NCBI GenBank assembly: GCA_039545295.1
Contig: BCIK01000003.1
Location: 620,001-684,000, forward strand
DNA from: Udeniomyces pyricola
Taxonomy: Eukaryota > Basidiomycota > Tremellomycetes > Cystofilobasidiales > Mrakiaceae
Direction: 5' to 3'
DNA: 64,000 nt
A program made the translations under genes and the position numbers. Shown here piece by piece: positions 1 through 11,245 of this stretch (the stretch's first letter is position 1; the number at the start of each line of letters is the position of its first letter). A model generated the notes under the pieces. It saw nothing but the letters and a program-made list of their open reading frames with translations. It was not told the DNA's origin and ran no database searches.

Positions 1-435
1 AGAAGGAGAAGAGCGGGAGATTGATTCAAGTCAGTTTACGCATGCTGGGGCCGGGATTGGAGTGATACTTATGGGTGAATGATGCTGACACCCAAGGCGT
101 GAGAGGCTGCTTGAGGTTGTGCCATGGACCGGCAAAGGACGGGGCGTTGGCGAGGGACATGATGGTGGTGGATAGTCGGTAGTGGTGACTGACTGGTCAC
201 GGGGGTGTTTCCTTTGGAATTTGGTTCGCTTGCAAGATTTGGCCAGATTTCGATTCGGCCAAGAGCGCTTTCCTTTTTCGAACGACCATTGACCGACCCC
301 CCCGTCAACGTGTCAACGGTGAATGAACCACCTGATCATCGGATCATCCTTCTTCGGATCATCAATCACATCACACTCCACCAGCCGTCCTTGATCCCCG
401 TCATCTCCACCCACAGCCGTTCCTTTTCAGCCGCC
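1..435. promoter_or_regulatory. Upstream region and leader of the TFIIIA-like gene
   Basis: No gene is supported here; open frames crossing it are low-complexity. Three close copies of GGATCATC or its variant lie between 331 and 366, about 70 to 105 bases before the chosen start, and could be regulatory. The stretch from 370 to 435 is pyrimidine- and CA-rich, like other 5' leaders in this window. Confidence 0.4.
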
Positions 436-3238
436 ATGTCGTCTTCCCATCCGTCCAGCCCACGTTGTCCCACACCGGTCGGCGGGTCTCTTCCGCAGCC
501 ACCTACGCCAACGTCTGTTACGGGCTCTTCCTCCTCCTCCTCCTCCCAACCATTCGTTTCATCCACAAGGATCACTCCCCCACCACAGCTCACTACGGCA
601 TACACGGCTGACGCTGCATTGTCATCGACCGAAAAATCCAAAGGCAAGAGGCGCGAAAAGGTCTTTGTGTGCGACATTGACGGGTGCGGCAAACGGTACG
701 GTAAACTCGCCAAGTTTGACGATCATCTTAAGATACATCCCCCACCTCGCTTGATTCAAGCCGAGAGGAATGAGGTAGAGGAGAAGGAGGTCAACGAAAC
801 GAACAAGAAAGACTGGGAGGATAGAGCTGACGGGGCCTCTTCTGACCAAACCAAGGTGAGAGACGATTCCTTCACTCACACTCACCCATCCTTCCTTCGC
901 TTCATCAACTATTCCTAACACGTCGTCCACTTGCCATCCTACCAACAGGTTCCACCTGATACTGCTCTCACTTGTCCACGGTGTCCGAACCGCTCAGCTT
1001 TTCACCGACCCTGGCACCTCGAAGCACACCTTCGCTTCCATATCGAAGAAGACGCCAAGCCATTCGCCTGCGAGCGACTAGGCTGTGGGAAACGTTTCAA
1101 GTCGGCTCAGCATCTTAAACGACATGCAGAGACATGCGAGGGAAAGTACAAGGTATGTATTCGAGGTTCTCTTTTGCTCGCTATGATTGAAGCAGGGTCG
1201 AATAAGGGAATCAAGGGAAACAAGGGAGAAAGCAGAATTCCTGGGTACTTGGATGTCTGACAAACGCGTTTGATCCCCTACACAGTGTGAGGAATGTTCT
1301 CAGACATTCCACTGGCCACAACTGCTGCGAAACCACCGGCTCACAGCTCACACAGATGGTCCGCCAGGCGCGTTACCGTACAAGTGCTCGTTTCAAGGTT
1401 GCACCAAGTCCTACCCAAACACCCAGAAACTGGAGCAGCATCTGAAAACTCATGATGGTACGTCTTTGCTTCCTCTCGTTCTTGATATGTCCGGTTTCCC
1501 TGCGTCTACGCTGTTTTGATTCCTATATCCTTCTTTCTCCTTCTGATCCTCAATGTAACCTAATATTCCCCCTTCTCACTTCCTTCTTCCGGGATTGGTA
1601 TCGCTTCTGCCCTTTGCTCCCTTTCTATCTCATTTTTACTGTTTCGACTGCACGCCCATCAAATCTAGATTCACGTTACACTTGCTACCACCCGTCCCAT
1701 GCTTCCCTACCGAATGGGCATGTTTCCTTTTCAACATGGTCCCTTCTTCAAGCGCATCTCAAGTCAGCCCACCCACCGACGTGCCCATACGAGGCATGCA
1801 AGGACCGCAAGCCGTTCAAGTCAAAGAAGAATCTCAAGGCTCATCTTCAGGTCCACCGAGAAAGGGAGGAAGATGAGCGGTTGGCGTTGGAAAATGGAGA
1901 AAAGGAGATAGAGGAGCAGGAGGAAGGACAGGAGGGGAGAGGAAGAAAGAGGAAGAGACTGGACAGCCTTGATGGGAGCGAAGAAGATCAACGCAGAAGT
2001 GGAAGTATTGGGGACAGTGATAGTAAGCTCAAGAGAGCAAGACGAAGTAGAAGCGAGAGTGTGGCAGGAAAGGACTTTGAGTGTCCTGTACCAGGTTGTG
2101 ACAAGTCGTTCAAACGGGTGCGTTGCTGCGTCTTGTTCTTTCTCATTCGTTTTCTGTCCCTGCTCGAGCAACAATAGGAGTCACATCTTTGATGAAGGGC
2201 TCATACTGAATGAGTGTTTCTCCCATCCTCACCCTGTTTTTGCTGTACTTCCGCACCTCTGTCTAGGCACAAGCCCTTCGCAAACACAACGATATCGTTC
2301 ATCTTAACCTCCGCCCGTTTCCATGCCCATACGTCGCCCAAGGGAAATGTACGCAGGCTCCGTACGGACATAAGCACTCGCTACAGACACATTTGCTAAA
2401 GAAACACGGGGGTTGGGATGTTGGAGAATATGGAGGGAAAGGAAAGCAGGAAAAAGAGGAACAGGAGGAGGACGAAGCAGAAGTAGAGGTGGTAGAAGGA
2501 GGAGATATGGGTGTCGTCGACATGAGGATAGCGGAAGCAGAAAGAGGACTGTTGACGGGATCGACATACAATAGGGATCGGAGGATCCGATGTCCCTTTG
2601 GACTTGATAGGGGCCTGAGTTGTCTTGGAGTTCTGGAAGATCCGTCAGCGTTGTTGTCAACCACGTCGTTGGATTCTACTGCGACCTCATCTCCTTCATC
2701 CTCTTTAATCATGATACCAACAAACACGACGACAGTGGCTTCGATGTCGACCAGTCCACAACCCCCACCACCCATCATTCAGGAGGATCCTTGCTCCACC
2801 TCTTCTTCACGAGTAGCAGAAACGGTGTTGCCTGAAGAGGGCGCAAACGAAGAAGCTTTATCCTCAACAACCCTCTCGACGGATGCTCCTACCAACCCAC
2901 TTGTTGCTCCCCATGCCTCGTTCATATCCAACCCTCCTCCGTCAACCTCGTCTATTACTGCCGACTCTGCCACCGCCGCTGCCGGCGAAACCACACCTTC
3001 CCTTTTCTCAACAATCGCTAGCCTCTCTAAACTCACTCAACAAACCTCTTGCCGCAAACTCCTTCCTATTTTCCCCGTTACCACTTCATCACCGACGACG
3101 ACGACCGAAAGACCCACCTGTGCGTATCGATGCTCGCGGGCGTACGATCTTCGACGACATCTAGTCAAGATGCACGGTGTGGAGTTGAGTGAGAACGAAG
3201 CGAGGGGTCTCGTTGAGTTGGGTGGGTTGATGGAATGA
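436..3238 (+). CDS. C2H2 zinc-finger protein, TFIIIA-like (5S rRNA gene transcription factor)
   Basis: Five exons, 436-855, 949-1152, 1286-1457, 1669-2117 and 2267-3238, join in phase to give about 738 residues. A Ser/Pro-rich N-terminus is followed by a run of C2H2 fingers: CDIDGCGKRYGKLAKFDDH starts near residue 79, then fingers opening with CPRC, CERLGC, CEEC, CSFQGC, CYHP, CPYEAC and CPVPGC, and one with a long Cys spacing (CPYVAQGKC). A last finger (CAYRCSRAYDLRRHL) stands alone near residue 700 after about 200 residues of acidic and Ser/Thr-rich sequence. Nine tandem fingers with TFIIIA-type linkers plus an isolated C-terminal finger resemble fungal TFIIIA, which binds the internal control region of 5S rRNA genes and recruits TFIIIC. 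TFIIIA diverges fast, so another multi-finger regulator remains possible. The ATG at 436 is the first Met in a frame that leads directly into finger 1. Confidence 0.7.
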
Positions 3239-3724
3239 TCATAGATGATCGGTGCTGGGCCCAAGAAAGATCATGGAAGAGATTCCAAGGAAGGAGGATG
3301 GAGACGAATGTACTAGTGGGAAGAGACAGGGAGGAAAGAGTCATTTATGTATGGTTTATCATGACCATCTTATATCGTTCTTTTTTTCTGATGCTATATT
3401 TGCAAGCTGCACGCCTAAGAGTCAGCATCGATTTTCTGTCTGCTCTATATCGTCTACGTATCGTTTCTTTTCTCTTTCACCTGGTGGCTTCCTCCATCAG
3501 ATGGTGGCCTTTTCCTCCCTTGAGAAGGGTGAATGGTAAAGCCAGGGATCGAAAAGCCTCGCGCAGATAACTCGTAAATCGAGGACCTCTAGCCAGTCAC
3601 ATCGTCTAGAAACCAGCTCATCGAAAACTAAAAATACCATACCCAAACGAAATCACTTCCAGAGTAAAGACACTGAATCATCCCGAAAAGCAGAGAACCG
3701 AAATGAACATGTCATGAAAAAGGA
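3239..3724. other. Convergent intergenic spacer
   Basis: This spacer lies between the stop codons of the TFIIIA-like gene (+) and the Cbp3 gene (-). It contains T-rich stretches (about 3370-3400 and 3465-3480) compatible with 3' end formation on the plus strand. I see no gene, repeat or RNA. Confidence 0.5.
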
Positions 3725-5233
3725 TCAAATCAACCTCTTGGGCATCCAATCCCTGCCATGTTCTTCGAGAACCTTCTCGGCTTCCTCGACCATGATTTCG
3801 TGCCAAACCTTGGCGTCGACTTCCTTGATGGGACCCATCGCGCCGACGAAGCCCTGCATGACCATCTCGTCCGGGATCGATTCCAACCTCTTGATTTCCC
3901 TTCGGATGTACCCGACGACCTCACTGACCTGCTCGACCATGCTCAACGGATCCCAACCCTCCGGGATCTCATCCAACAGCGGAGGGGACTTGTAATCGGT
4001 AGGGATCGGACCGATTCTGCCTTCCCCACCCAATTTCGGTTGCAAATCCGCCTCGGTGATGATGCCTCCCATCCCATCCGGCTTGCCAACCTTCAACGAA
4101 TGGACGAGCTTCTTGGAGGTATCGCCCGTGGGGACTTTGACACCGGCCGTACCTCGAACCATCCCTCGAGCGCCAAACATGTTACGCCAGACGTACTGCG
4201 CCAACTCGATATCGTTCCCGGCGAGGGCGAGGTCAAAAGAGAGTTGACATCCTCGGAATTGCTCGCCGTAGATGACCATGTGTTTCTTGACGTAACGTTC
4301 GGGGTGACGCGGACCAAGCGTCCGACGCATACGGACTTCGAGGAGGGAGAAGAGGTGAGTGAGGAGCTCGGTTTGGTAGGTTTTGGAATGCGTCTTGGGG
4401 AGGGAACGGAGGCGGACTAGGTTGATGCTGCGGCGTCGACAAGATCGATGGTGGGTTAGGAACAAAAAGAGAAAGGGAGAGAGAAGGTGGTGAGATTAGT
4501 CAGAACGCTATGGTTGACGGTTGCAATATGTCACTAGAGAGAGGAATGTGGGTAGAAAGAGGGTGATCGTGAGGGACCGTTGCTCACAAGACAGGAAGAA
4601 GGATGTTGTGAAAGTAGGCCTGCATGGTGAAAGGCATTCGGCACTCTATAAAGGGAAAAAGGAAGAAAGAAAAAAAAGAGATGAGTCAGGAATAGATGAG
4701 GATGAGAAGAGAAAAAGGTCAGCGACGTGATTGATCCATGGCAAGAAGAAGCACGCGAGGGAAGCCAAAGAGCTCGAAAGAGGGTTGATCCCTATGGCTT
4801 CCGTCTATCCAACATGGTTTCACTCACCCTCAAAGAAGAAATCGCCATTCCTCTCGACGGCATCCGAGCAGACACCCAGAATGTACCTCGATCCATCGAT
4901 CGCTTTAGACGTCTTGTTGTTGCCGAGGAACGTCATGAGCTTGATGAGGATCCTTTGGGTCGTCGGGCTGTAGGTCTTGCCGGAAGGTGGCGGCACACCG
5001 GGCAGGGCCTTTGGGCGGGCGACGACGTACATCGAAGGGTCATACTTGAGCGATAGAGAGGACGCGGTCGAGGCCGTGGGCTGGGGAGCGGGCGATGAAG
5101 GAGGCGTTGAGAGCGATAGTTGGGGAGGGGTCGTGGAGAGCGATCGAAGGGATGGGTGGACGACTAACAGAGGGGTTGGCGTCTGAATAGACACCGACCG
5201 GAGAGATCGAAGGGACGTGGATGGAAGTCGCAT
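3725..5233 (-). CDS. CBP3: Mitochondrial ubiquinol-cytochrome c chaperone (Cbp3/UQCC1 family)
   Basis: Three exons on the minus strand, 5233-4828, 4645-4588 and 4427-3725, join in phase to 388 residues. The 58-base middle exon supplies MPFTMQAYFHNI, which sits where the family has the LPxTFxxWxxI segment. It leads into the VRLR block of exon 3, followed by HLFSLLEVRMRR, YVKKHMVIYGEQFRG, a SFDLALAGNDIELA segment and VWRNMFGARG. These match the Cbp3 core in order and spacing. The first 60 residues are Ser/Pro/Arg-rich with few acids, as in a mitochondrial presequence. In yeast Cbp3 acts with Cbp6 at the mitoribosome to support translation and assembly of cytochrome b. The C-terminal stretch of about 100 residues beyond the core is longer than in animals. 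The neighbouring genes are unrelated. Confidence 0.85.
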
Positions 5234-5712
5234 GTTGGCTGAGATTGGTTCTAGATGAGTGGACGAGTGAGAGTGGTGTTGGGATGGGCGAAAGAAGTTG
5301 TGGACGGGGTGAGGTTGGGGTCAGGGCACGTTAGTCGACGTTTGCTGGTTCGACAGCTGGTGGTTATTGCATTGATGGTTGGTGGTTTGGACGACTGGAT
5401 GGATGATTGCGCATGATGAACTGCGAAAGTGAAATTGTTGAATGAAAGGATTTCCATCCTTTTTTTTTTCTTTGTGTTATTTATCGTTTACTCATGATGA
5501 AAACGTGATGGGTCGGAATCGAAAACGCCAAGACATCAAATACTGAATTACTGAAGCCGCTTCTTTCTCTTTCTCCTGTTGATCGATACATGATCATTAC
5601 CTTCGCTTCCTTCCTTCACGTCGCCCGTCCCATTGTCCATCTTATAGCTCGTACTCTCCCGTCCCTTACACCATTTAATCCACCCACAGCTTAGCCAGTC
5701 CAACCATCTGAC
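5234..5712. promoter_or_regulatory. Divergent promoter region, CBP3 / glycosyltransferase gene
   Basis: The two start codons face away from each other across this region. It contains a T-run at about 5460-5470, a TGATCA palindrome at 5591-5596 and a pyrimidine-rich leader before the ATG at 5713. No coding sequence is supported. Confidence 0.5.
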
Positions 5713-8700
5713 ATGGTCTCCTCGCTGACGTCGTCGACCAGCTTTCCTTACGACACCCTCTCACGTCATCGATACCATCCCACGCCAGACGACTCGCACG
5801 AAACCCCGGCGGCTTCCGTTTCCCTTCCTTCGGGACTTTCTTCCTTGCTGCTTCCTTCAGCCTCTTCCTCCTCCTCCTTTACGCTCACCTCCCCTTCTTC
5901 CCCCTTTGGCTCGACTTCACCATCCTCTAGGCCACATTCTCCTCACCACCACCATCACCACAAATCTTCCCGCAAGTTCTCCCTTTCCTCATCCTACAAT
6001 GGTCTCTTTGAGAAAGGAGGCTCGGCCTCCCCCGGCCCTTCGACACCTCCACCGCCCGCGACAGCACCCACTCCGGGCGCCAACGCTGCCAGCCGCCTCA
6101 TCGGTCTTACCCTCGCCGCTAGCGGTATGAGACGACGTGGGAAACGATCGGTCCTCGTTCTCGCGTTGCTCTTCATCTCACTAGTCCTTGCCGGGTACGG
6201 CATGCTCGAATCCATCCGAACTTTACGGACAACGGCTCGCGATTCGAGCTTGGGTTGGCTCGTCGGGGCGGGAGAAGACCTCATCAAGATGGAGCAGGGT
6301 CCAGTCTCAATCCAGAAGGGTGTCATCGAGGTCGCCGATGAGGTCCCCGGTACTACTACCAACGGAGTCGAACCTTTTCTCTCGTCCAAGGGCATCCGTC
6401 AAGAGACGTTCTATCCAGCTTTGCATGACTCGCAGCAACCCTTCCCACCTCCCATCCCTCTCACCTCGACGACGACACCCAGTGCTGCCCATATCGTGCT
6501 GCATATAGACGAACCTCACGTTACTCATGAGCAACTCTCTTTGGTGATGGGAACTCTTCAGACCCTCACCTCATCCAGCCTGGTAGTTGCGTTTCCAAAC
6601 GAGTTTCAATCGTCCATCGAGGCAGTGCTGCTAGCCGCCGGTGTTCCAACCACGACCCTGATTTGGTCCAGACGGCGACAACCACAATCTCAACAACCTC
6701 CTCCTCCGAACCAGTACACCAATGATCAGTATAATGGAGATGATGAGAAAGACCTCGATCAACGACAGCTTCTCCAGTCCCTCGCTCGACTCTCCCTTTC
6801 AGGATCGTCTACCGCCGACGACGCATTCCTCATCCTTCCCCCTCTTTCAATTCTCCTAGCCGACCTAGCTTCTCTCTCCTCAGTCCTCCCCCCCTTGCTC
6901 TCCTACACGTCCTCTGTTCCATCTACCTCGTATGTTTCCCTCCTTGGTGCCCGTCTTTCCCTTCGCCGAGTCATTCCCCTCGATGGCGAGCAAAGTCCGT
7001 CGCCAACCCCCGCAGCCATCGGCGTTCCTCCTCTGCTCATCGGTCAAGATGCCTTACGGAGGGGTTTGGTTGGAATGAGGACGACGTTGCCTGTTTGGGT
7101 GGCGTTGAGTGAGAGGATGGCTGTGCTCAATAGGATAGAGGCTCAGGGGCCGGCAGCATGGATCGTCAAGGGGAGCTTGCCAGCAGTTGGGTCGTTACTA
7201 CACGAGGACCTCTGGACACAACTTGGGTATTCCCAAGACACCATCGATCAGACCTCTCCTATCCTCTCCCCTCTGACAAACCAGACCACCCCTACCCCTC
7301 ACCGAGACCTTTACCGCGCGCTTTCCACCTCCAAGCACGATCTCGGCACCATATCCCTTGTCCTCCCATCCCTCCTTGTCCTGTCGAACCTCTCTCCCTT
7401 GGCCTGTGCGATTCACGCTCGAGGACACGCCTTACATATTCATCTTTCTACGCCACCACTCATGTCCGAACTCTCTCACTTTGAGCAATCTTCGCCGTGC
7501 GTGTTGGTATACGACGTTCCCGAGGAAGGCAGGAGTTACGACGTGTGGTTCTCTAGCAAGGCCGAATCCGCATCGGCCGGAATCATCATCTTTTCAGACG
7601 AAGGATATGGATGGGAGAAGGCTTGGGTAGGAGAGCGAAGGTTGGATGTTGATGAAGCAGGAGGGCAAGAGGAACGCGGAACGGTCGTGATTGAGATCCC
7701 GAAGGGAGAGGCTGTGTTAAACTACGCAGGGGAGTTGTGGGATTGGGTGGGGACACTCGGAATGACGGCCTTGAAGCGTAAGTATATAGAATATAGAGAG
7801 TCGAACTTGCTGGTATTGCAATCCAATTCTTCGTTTAACCCTAACTCCACCCTCCTCCTCTATTTTCCTTTCTGTGTTTTATCTCTCTCCCTGGTCCTTA
7901 AACAGACTTCCATACACCTCGTATCGACCTCTCCATCATCACCAACGACCGACCAAACTCCCTCTCCCGCCTCCTCAGCTCGCTCAACGCCGCCCACTAT
8001 TTCTCCTCATCTCCCCATCTCTCCATCTCCCTCGAACGAACAACCACCCGTGAGACACATGCTTTACTCGATACGTACGTCTGGCCGCACGGACACCTCA
8101 CCTTCCGACACCGAGTGCTGCAAGGCGGGCTTCTCCCCGCGATCGTCGAGTCTTGGTATCCCGTCGGGGGTAACGACAGCTATGGCATTTTGCTCGAGGA
8201 CGATGTGGAAGTCAGCGCCATGTTCTTCGGTTGGGCCAAATGGGCTGTCTTACGCTATCGGTATGAGGCGGGCGCGAGGGAGAGCAGTCGACGGATGTTT
8301 GGCGTCAGTCTGTATGGGCAGAGGAACGTTGAGCTTAGGATGGAAGGGAGAAGGCCGTTTGACCCAAGGTTGATTCTGAGAGAGTTGGAAGAGCAGGAGG
8401 AAGGAAGTAGAGACGTTGAGAGGAACTCGCCTTATCTTTCTCAGGTCCCTTGCTCGTGGGGTGGTAAGTTGACGTGCCTTCTCCTTTGGCTTGGAGGGAA
8501 TAGCGGGAGCGAGAGGATGCCGGTGCTGCTTCTGCTTCATCATCCTTTCTCTTCTATCTTCGTTTCCGCCCTTCAATACGTCTGCGTTTGTGAACTGAAA
8601 CCCGGCATCTGTTTTTCTTCTGTCATCCGCTTCGCTCTTCAACCTTTCCTCCTTGACCTTCCCCTCATCTTGACATTCTGTTTTCCATTACACCTCTCTC

Positions 8701-9763
8701 GCCTCACCTTCTCGTCCCAGCCGTCTACTTTCCCGAGATCTGGCGCGAATTCCACACCTACCTCTCTCACCGTCTCACGCCTCCCTTGACGTCTCCTTTC
8801 CAACCCACAACCCCCCTCGTCCCATTGAGCCGATCGAACCGATGGCCTCGGTCCTGGAAGAAATTTTTCATCGAACTCGCCCACCTCAAAGGGTACGCCA
8901 TGCTCTACCCAAACTACGATGACTTTGCCTCGTTCTCGACGAACCACTTGGAGATGGGCGAGCATGTGAAAGTGGGGGCTGAGGTGATCAAAGCGGCGGC
9001 GGTGGTGACAGCTGCCGAAGCAGAGACGAATGCGGAAGAAGATCGAGGAACGTCTAAAGCTTTATCTCAGGCCGACATCGATAGCGATACCAACGATGAC
9101 GACGAATCCGATCGATCTCTCGACCCACCTACCCAACTCTCGCCTTCCACTCTGATTGCCATCTCCAAACATCGAGCGAAGAAGGCACTCTTCACCGTTC
9201 CCCTCTTCCCATCGTCCACATCGCTTCTGTCGGCTCGACACGGCTGGCCATTTGCAAACGACGGGTTGCCAAGTTACGATGATCTGCCGGTCTTGGATCT
9301 CTGGGGGGCCGCGAGGGACGAGGCCAGTTTGGTCGAGAGTGGGAGAAGGACTTGGGTCCAAGTTGTTAGGGCAAACTGTCGGCGGGTCGAAAAGAAGCAA
9401 CTTGGAAGGAAAGAAGTTGGGCAAGAAGGAGAACCAGAAGAAGAATTAAGAGAAGGGGAAGCAGAAGATATCGCCATCACTACCACCACCCCCAGGGTAG
9501 ACGACAACCACGACGGCGTTTGGGATGAGGAAGAAGGTCATGACCAAGGTTGGCCTGTGTTGACGTTGGACTATGATGGATCCAACCTTCTCTGTCGAGA
9601 GGATCGATTGCCAACCTCCCTACCTCCCGTCTCGTCCTCGAAACAACATCAGCGGGGACAAGCCCAACCGAGGAAGAAGAACCGTCGAGCCAAGAAGAAA
9701 GCAATCATTCCATCCTCTTCCTCCTCTTCTTCTCCCTCTCCACTACCGGTCGTCGCTTCGTGA
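5713..9763 (+). CDS. Large type II membrane protein with a family-2-like glycosyltransferase domain
   Basis: Three exons, 5713-7777, 7906-8463 and 8721-9763, join in phase to about 1221 residues. The first 130 residues are Ser/Pro-rich and include a six-His run. A single membrane segment (VLVLALLFISLVLAGYGML, about residues 145-165) follows basic RRRGKR residues, so the bulk should lie on the lumenal side. Across the first splice site the sequence reads RIDLSIITNDRPNSL, followed further on by GILLEDDVEVS. This is the start of a GT-A fold and an EDD metal-binding motif as in fungal glycosyltransferase-2-like proteins. Downstream come an FPEIWREF segment and a Trp/Phe-rich region, then an acidic linker and a Lys/Arg/Ser-rich tail. 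A Golgi or ER sugar transferase is likely; donor and acceptor cannot be read from the sequence. Confidence 0.75.
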
Positions 9764-10051
9764 GGACGATAGGCATGATGATTACGCAACCCACATTTCC
9801 TCTTCCGGTTCAGCCTCGCCAGGAATCCCTTCAGCCCCTCTTTCCCACGACAGCCCCCTGCTTCCTCACGACACCCTTTTCCCGTCCTCTTTTAGACAAT
9901 CCGAAACCCCCTTTTGTCCGTCATTTCTTCCGTTCTTCCTCCTTTGACCCTTTCGCCGGGATTCTTTCTCTTCTTCTCAGACCGTTGTACCCGTCATCCC
10001 TTTCCTTCTTCTTCTTTCCGCCCCCCTACCCCCTCTCCCACCTGATAAACG

Positions 10052-10052
<1 letters not shown>

Positions 10053-10086
<34 letters not shown>
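10053..10086 (+). repeat. Poly-T tract, 34 T
   Basis: This is an uninterrupted run of 34 T about 290 bases after the glycosyltransferase stop. It may take part in transcript ending or be a slippage-prone microsatellite. Its exact length in an assembly is unreliable. Confidence 0.9.
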
Positions 10087-10090
<4 letters not shown>

Positions 10091-10494
10091 CTGGCGTATC
10101 CTGTTCTTGTTATTCTCCTACCGTCTTAGCTTGCCTTTGATTGGCTCCCAATCCTGATCTTCAACCTGTCATTCAGATCCTTTCCATCCCGGTTCTCCTA
10201 CCTCTGTTCCTTTTCTTCTTTTTTTCTTGTCCGTTCATCCATCTGCCTTACACCTTTACACCTTTCGACTCCTATCCTGTCATATGCGTCCTTCCTTCAC
10301 CTTCCCCCTTCTCTTTCAAGCCACTGCATCGACCCACCCATTCATCCATCTATCCATCATTCATTCACTCTTCCATACCCTATCCCGCCCCCCCCCCCCT
10401 CCGCGCCTTTCATCCCTACCGCATATCCATATCCCCTCTCCTTCCACTATCCAACTTAACGAATCCTGACCCATCAGCCAATCGGGAACCCACA

Positions 10495-10714
10495 TACATA
10501 CACACATACACACATATATGCACACAACTATCATCCCCGGCCCTCGTTTATATATATATATCCAGCAGCCAATATTATATATGACTTTCTCCTTCCGACT
10601 TCCGGCTCTTATATGTACACATCTTGGTCCTTTCAGTCATGAATGTATATATATATATATTCGGTTCTTATCGTACTATTTCGAAGACATGTCTTATCAC
10701 ACACACACACACAC
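10495..10714. repeat. Alternating CA/TA microsatellites
   Basis: Several short alternating purine-pyrimidine blocks occur together: CA/TA mixtures at about 10495-10530, TA runs at about 10549-10561 and 10645-10660, and a CA run at about 10698-10714. Such sequence is prone to unwinding or Z-form structure, and it lies at the point where strand composition flips in the convergent spacer. Confidence 0.75.
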
Positions 10715-11245
10715 ATCAAGAGAGTGATCGAAAGAAGATTCCATTAAGAAATAACCACTGAACTAGAACGATGATGTAAATACCAATTTCAACCCGCAGG
10801 AAAAGACAAAAAAAATGAAAAATGAAAGAAAGAAAGAGAGCAAGAAGAAACGAAGGGGGGGAGGGGGGTGTAAGACGAAAAAAAGAAGAAGCCAAAAAAA
10901 AAAACCTTGTAGATTGAGGATGAAGAAACGACGATTTGCATGGATGTGAACCCATGTAGACAGAAAGGAGGAATGAGTGGGCGGAAAAGGGGAAGGAGAG
11001 AGAGAAAGCAAAGGGGGCCAAAGAAAGAAGAGACAACAAAAGGGACAGGGCTGAGTTACTGATCAAGGCAGAGGTAAAGAAGACAAGAATCCAAAATAGG
11101 ATTCCATGGAAGACCAGTATAAAAAAATTCGTACTCTCTCTCCCCTCCCTCTTGATCCCCTCCTCTCCCTCCCCTCCCCCTTCGCCTTCCTTCCCAAGCC
11201 TCACGAGACTGCCTATCCTCTCCCCTGTGTTTCTTTCTCTCTCCC

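Larger units (their letters stand above)
9764..11245. other. 1.5 kb convergent spacer with opposite strand-composition halves
   Basis: The spacer lies between the stops of the glycosyltransferase gene (+) and MED13 (-). From about 9770 to 10480 the plus strand is almost all pyrimidine. Then comes a CA/TA-alternating stretch (10495-10715), and from about 10735 to 11100 the plus strand is strongly purine-rich. Both genes therefore have pyrimidine-rich RNA-sense 3' flanks. Open frames here are low-complexity Ser/Pro/Phe/Leu strings without family character, and I do not call a gene. Confidence 0.6.

Noticed and set aside
69..308. Short minus-strand frame upstream of the TFIIIA-like gene
   Set aside because: Low-complexity composition, no family motif and no supporting splice or leader signals.
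10141..10584. 147-codon open frame in the convergent spacer
   Set aside because: It is generated by pyrimidine-rich DNA (Ser/Pro/Phe/Leu strings) and shows no domain or codon bias.
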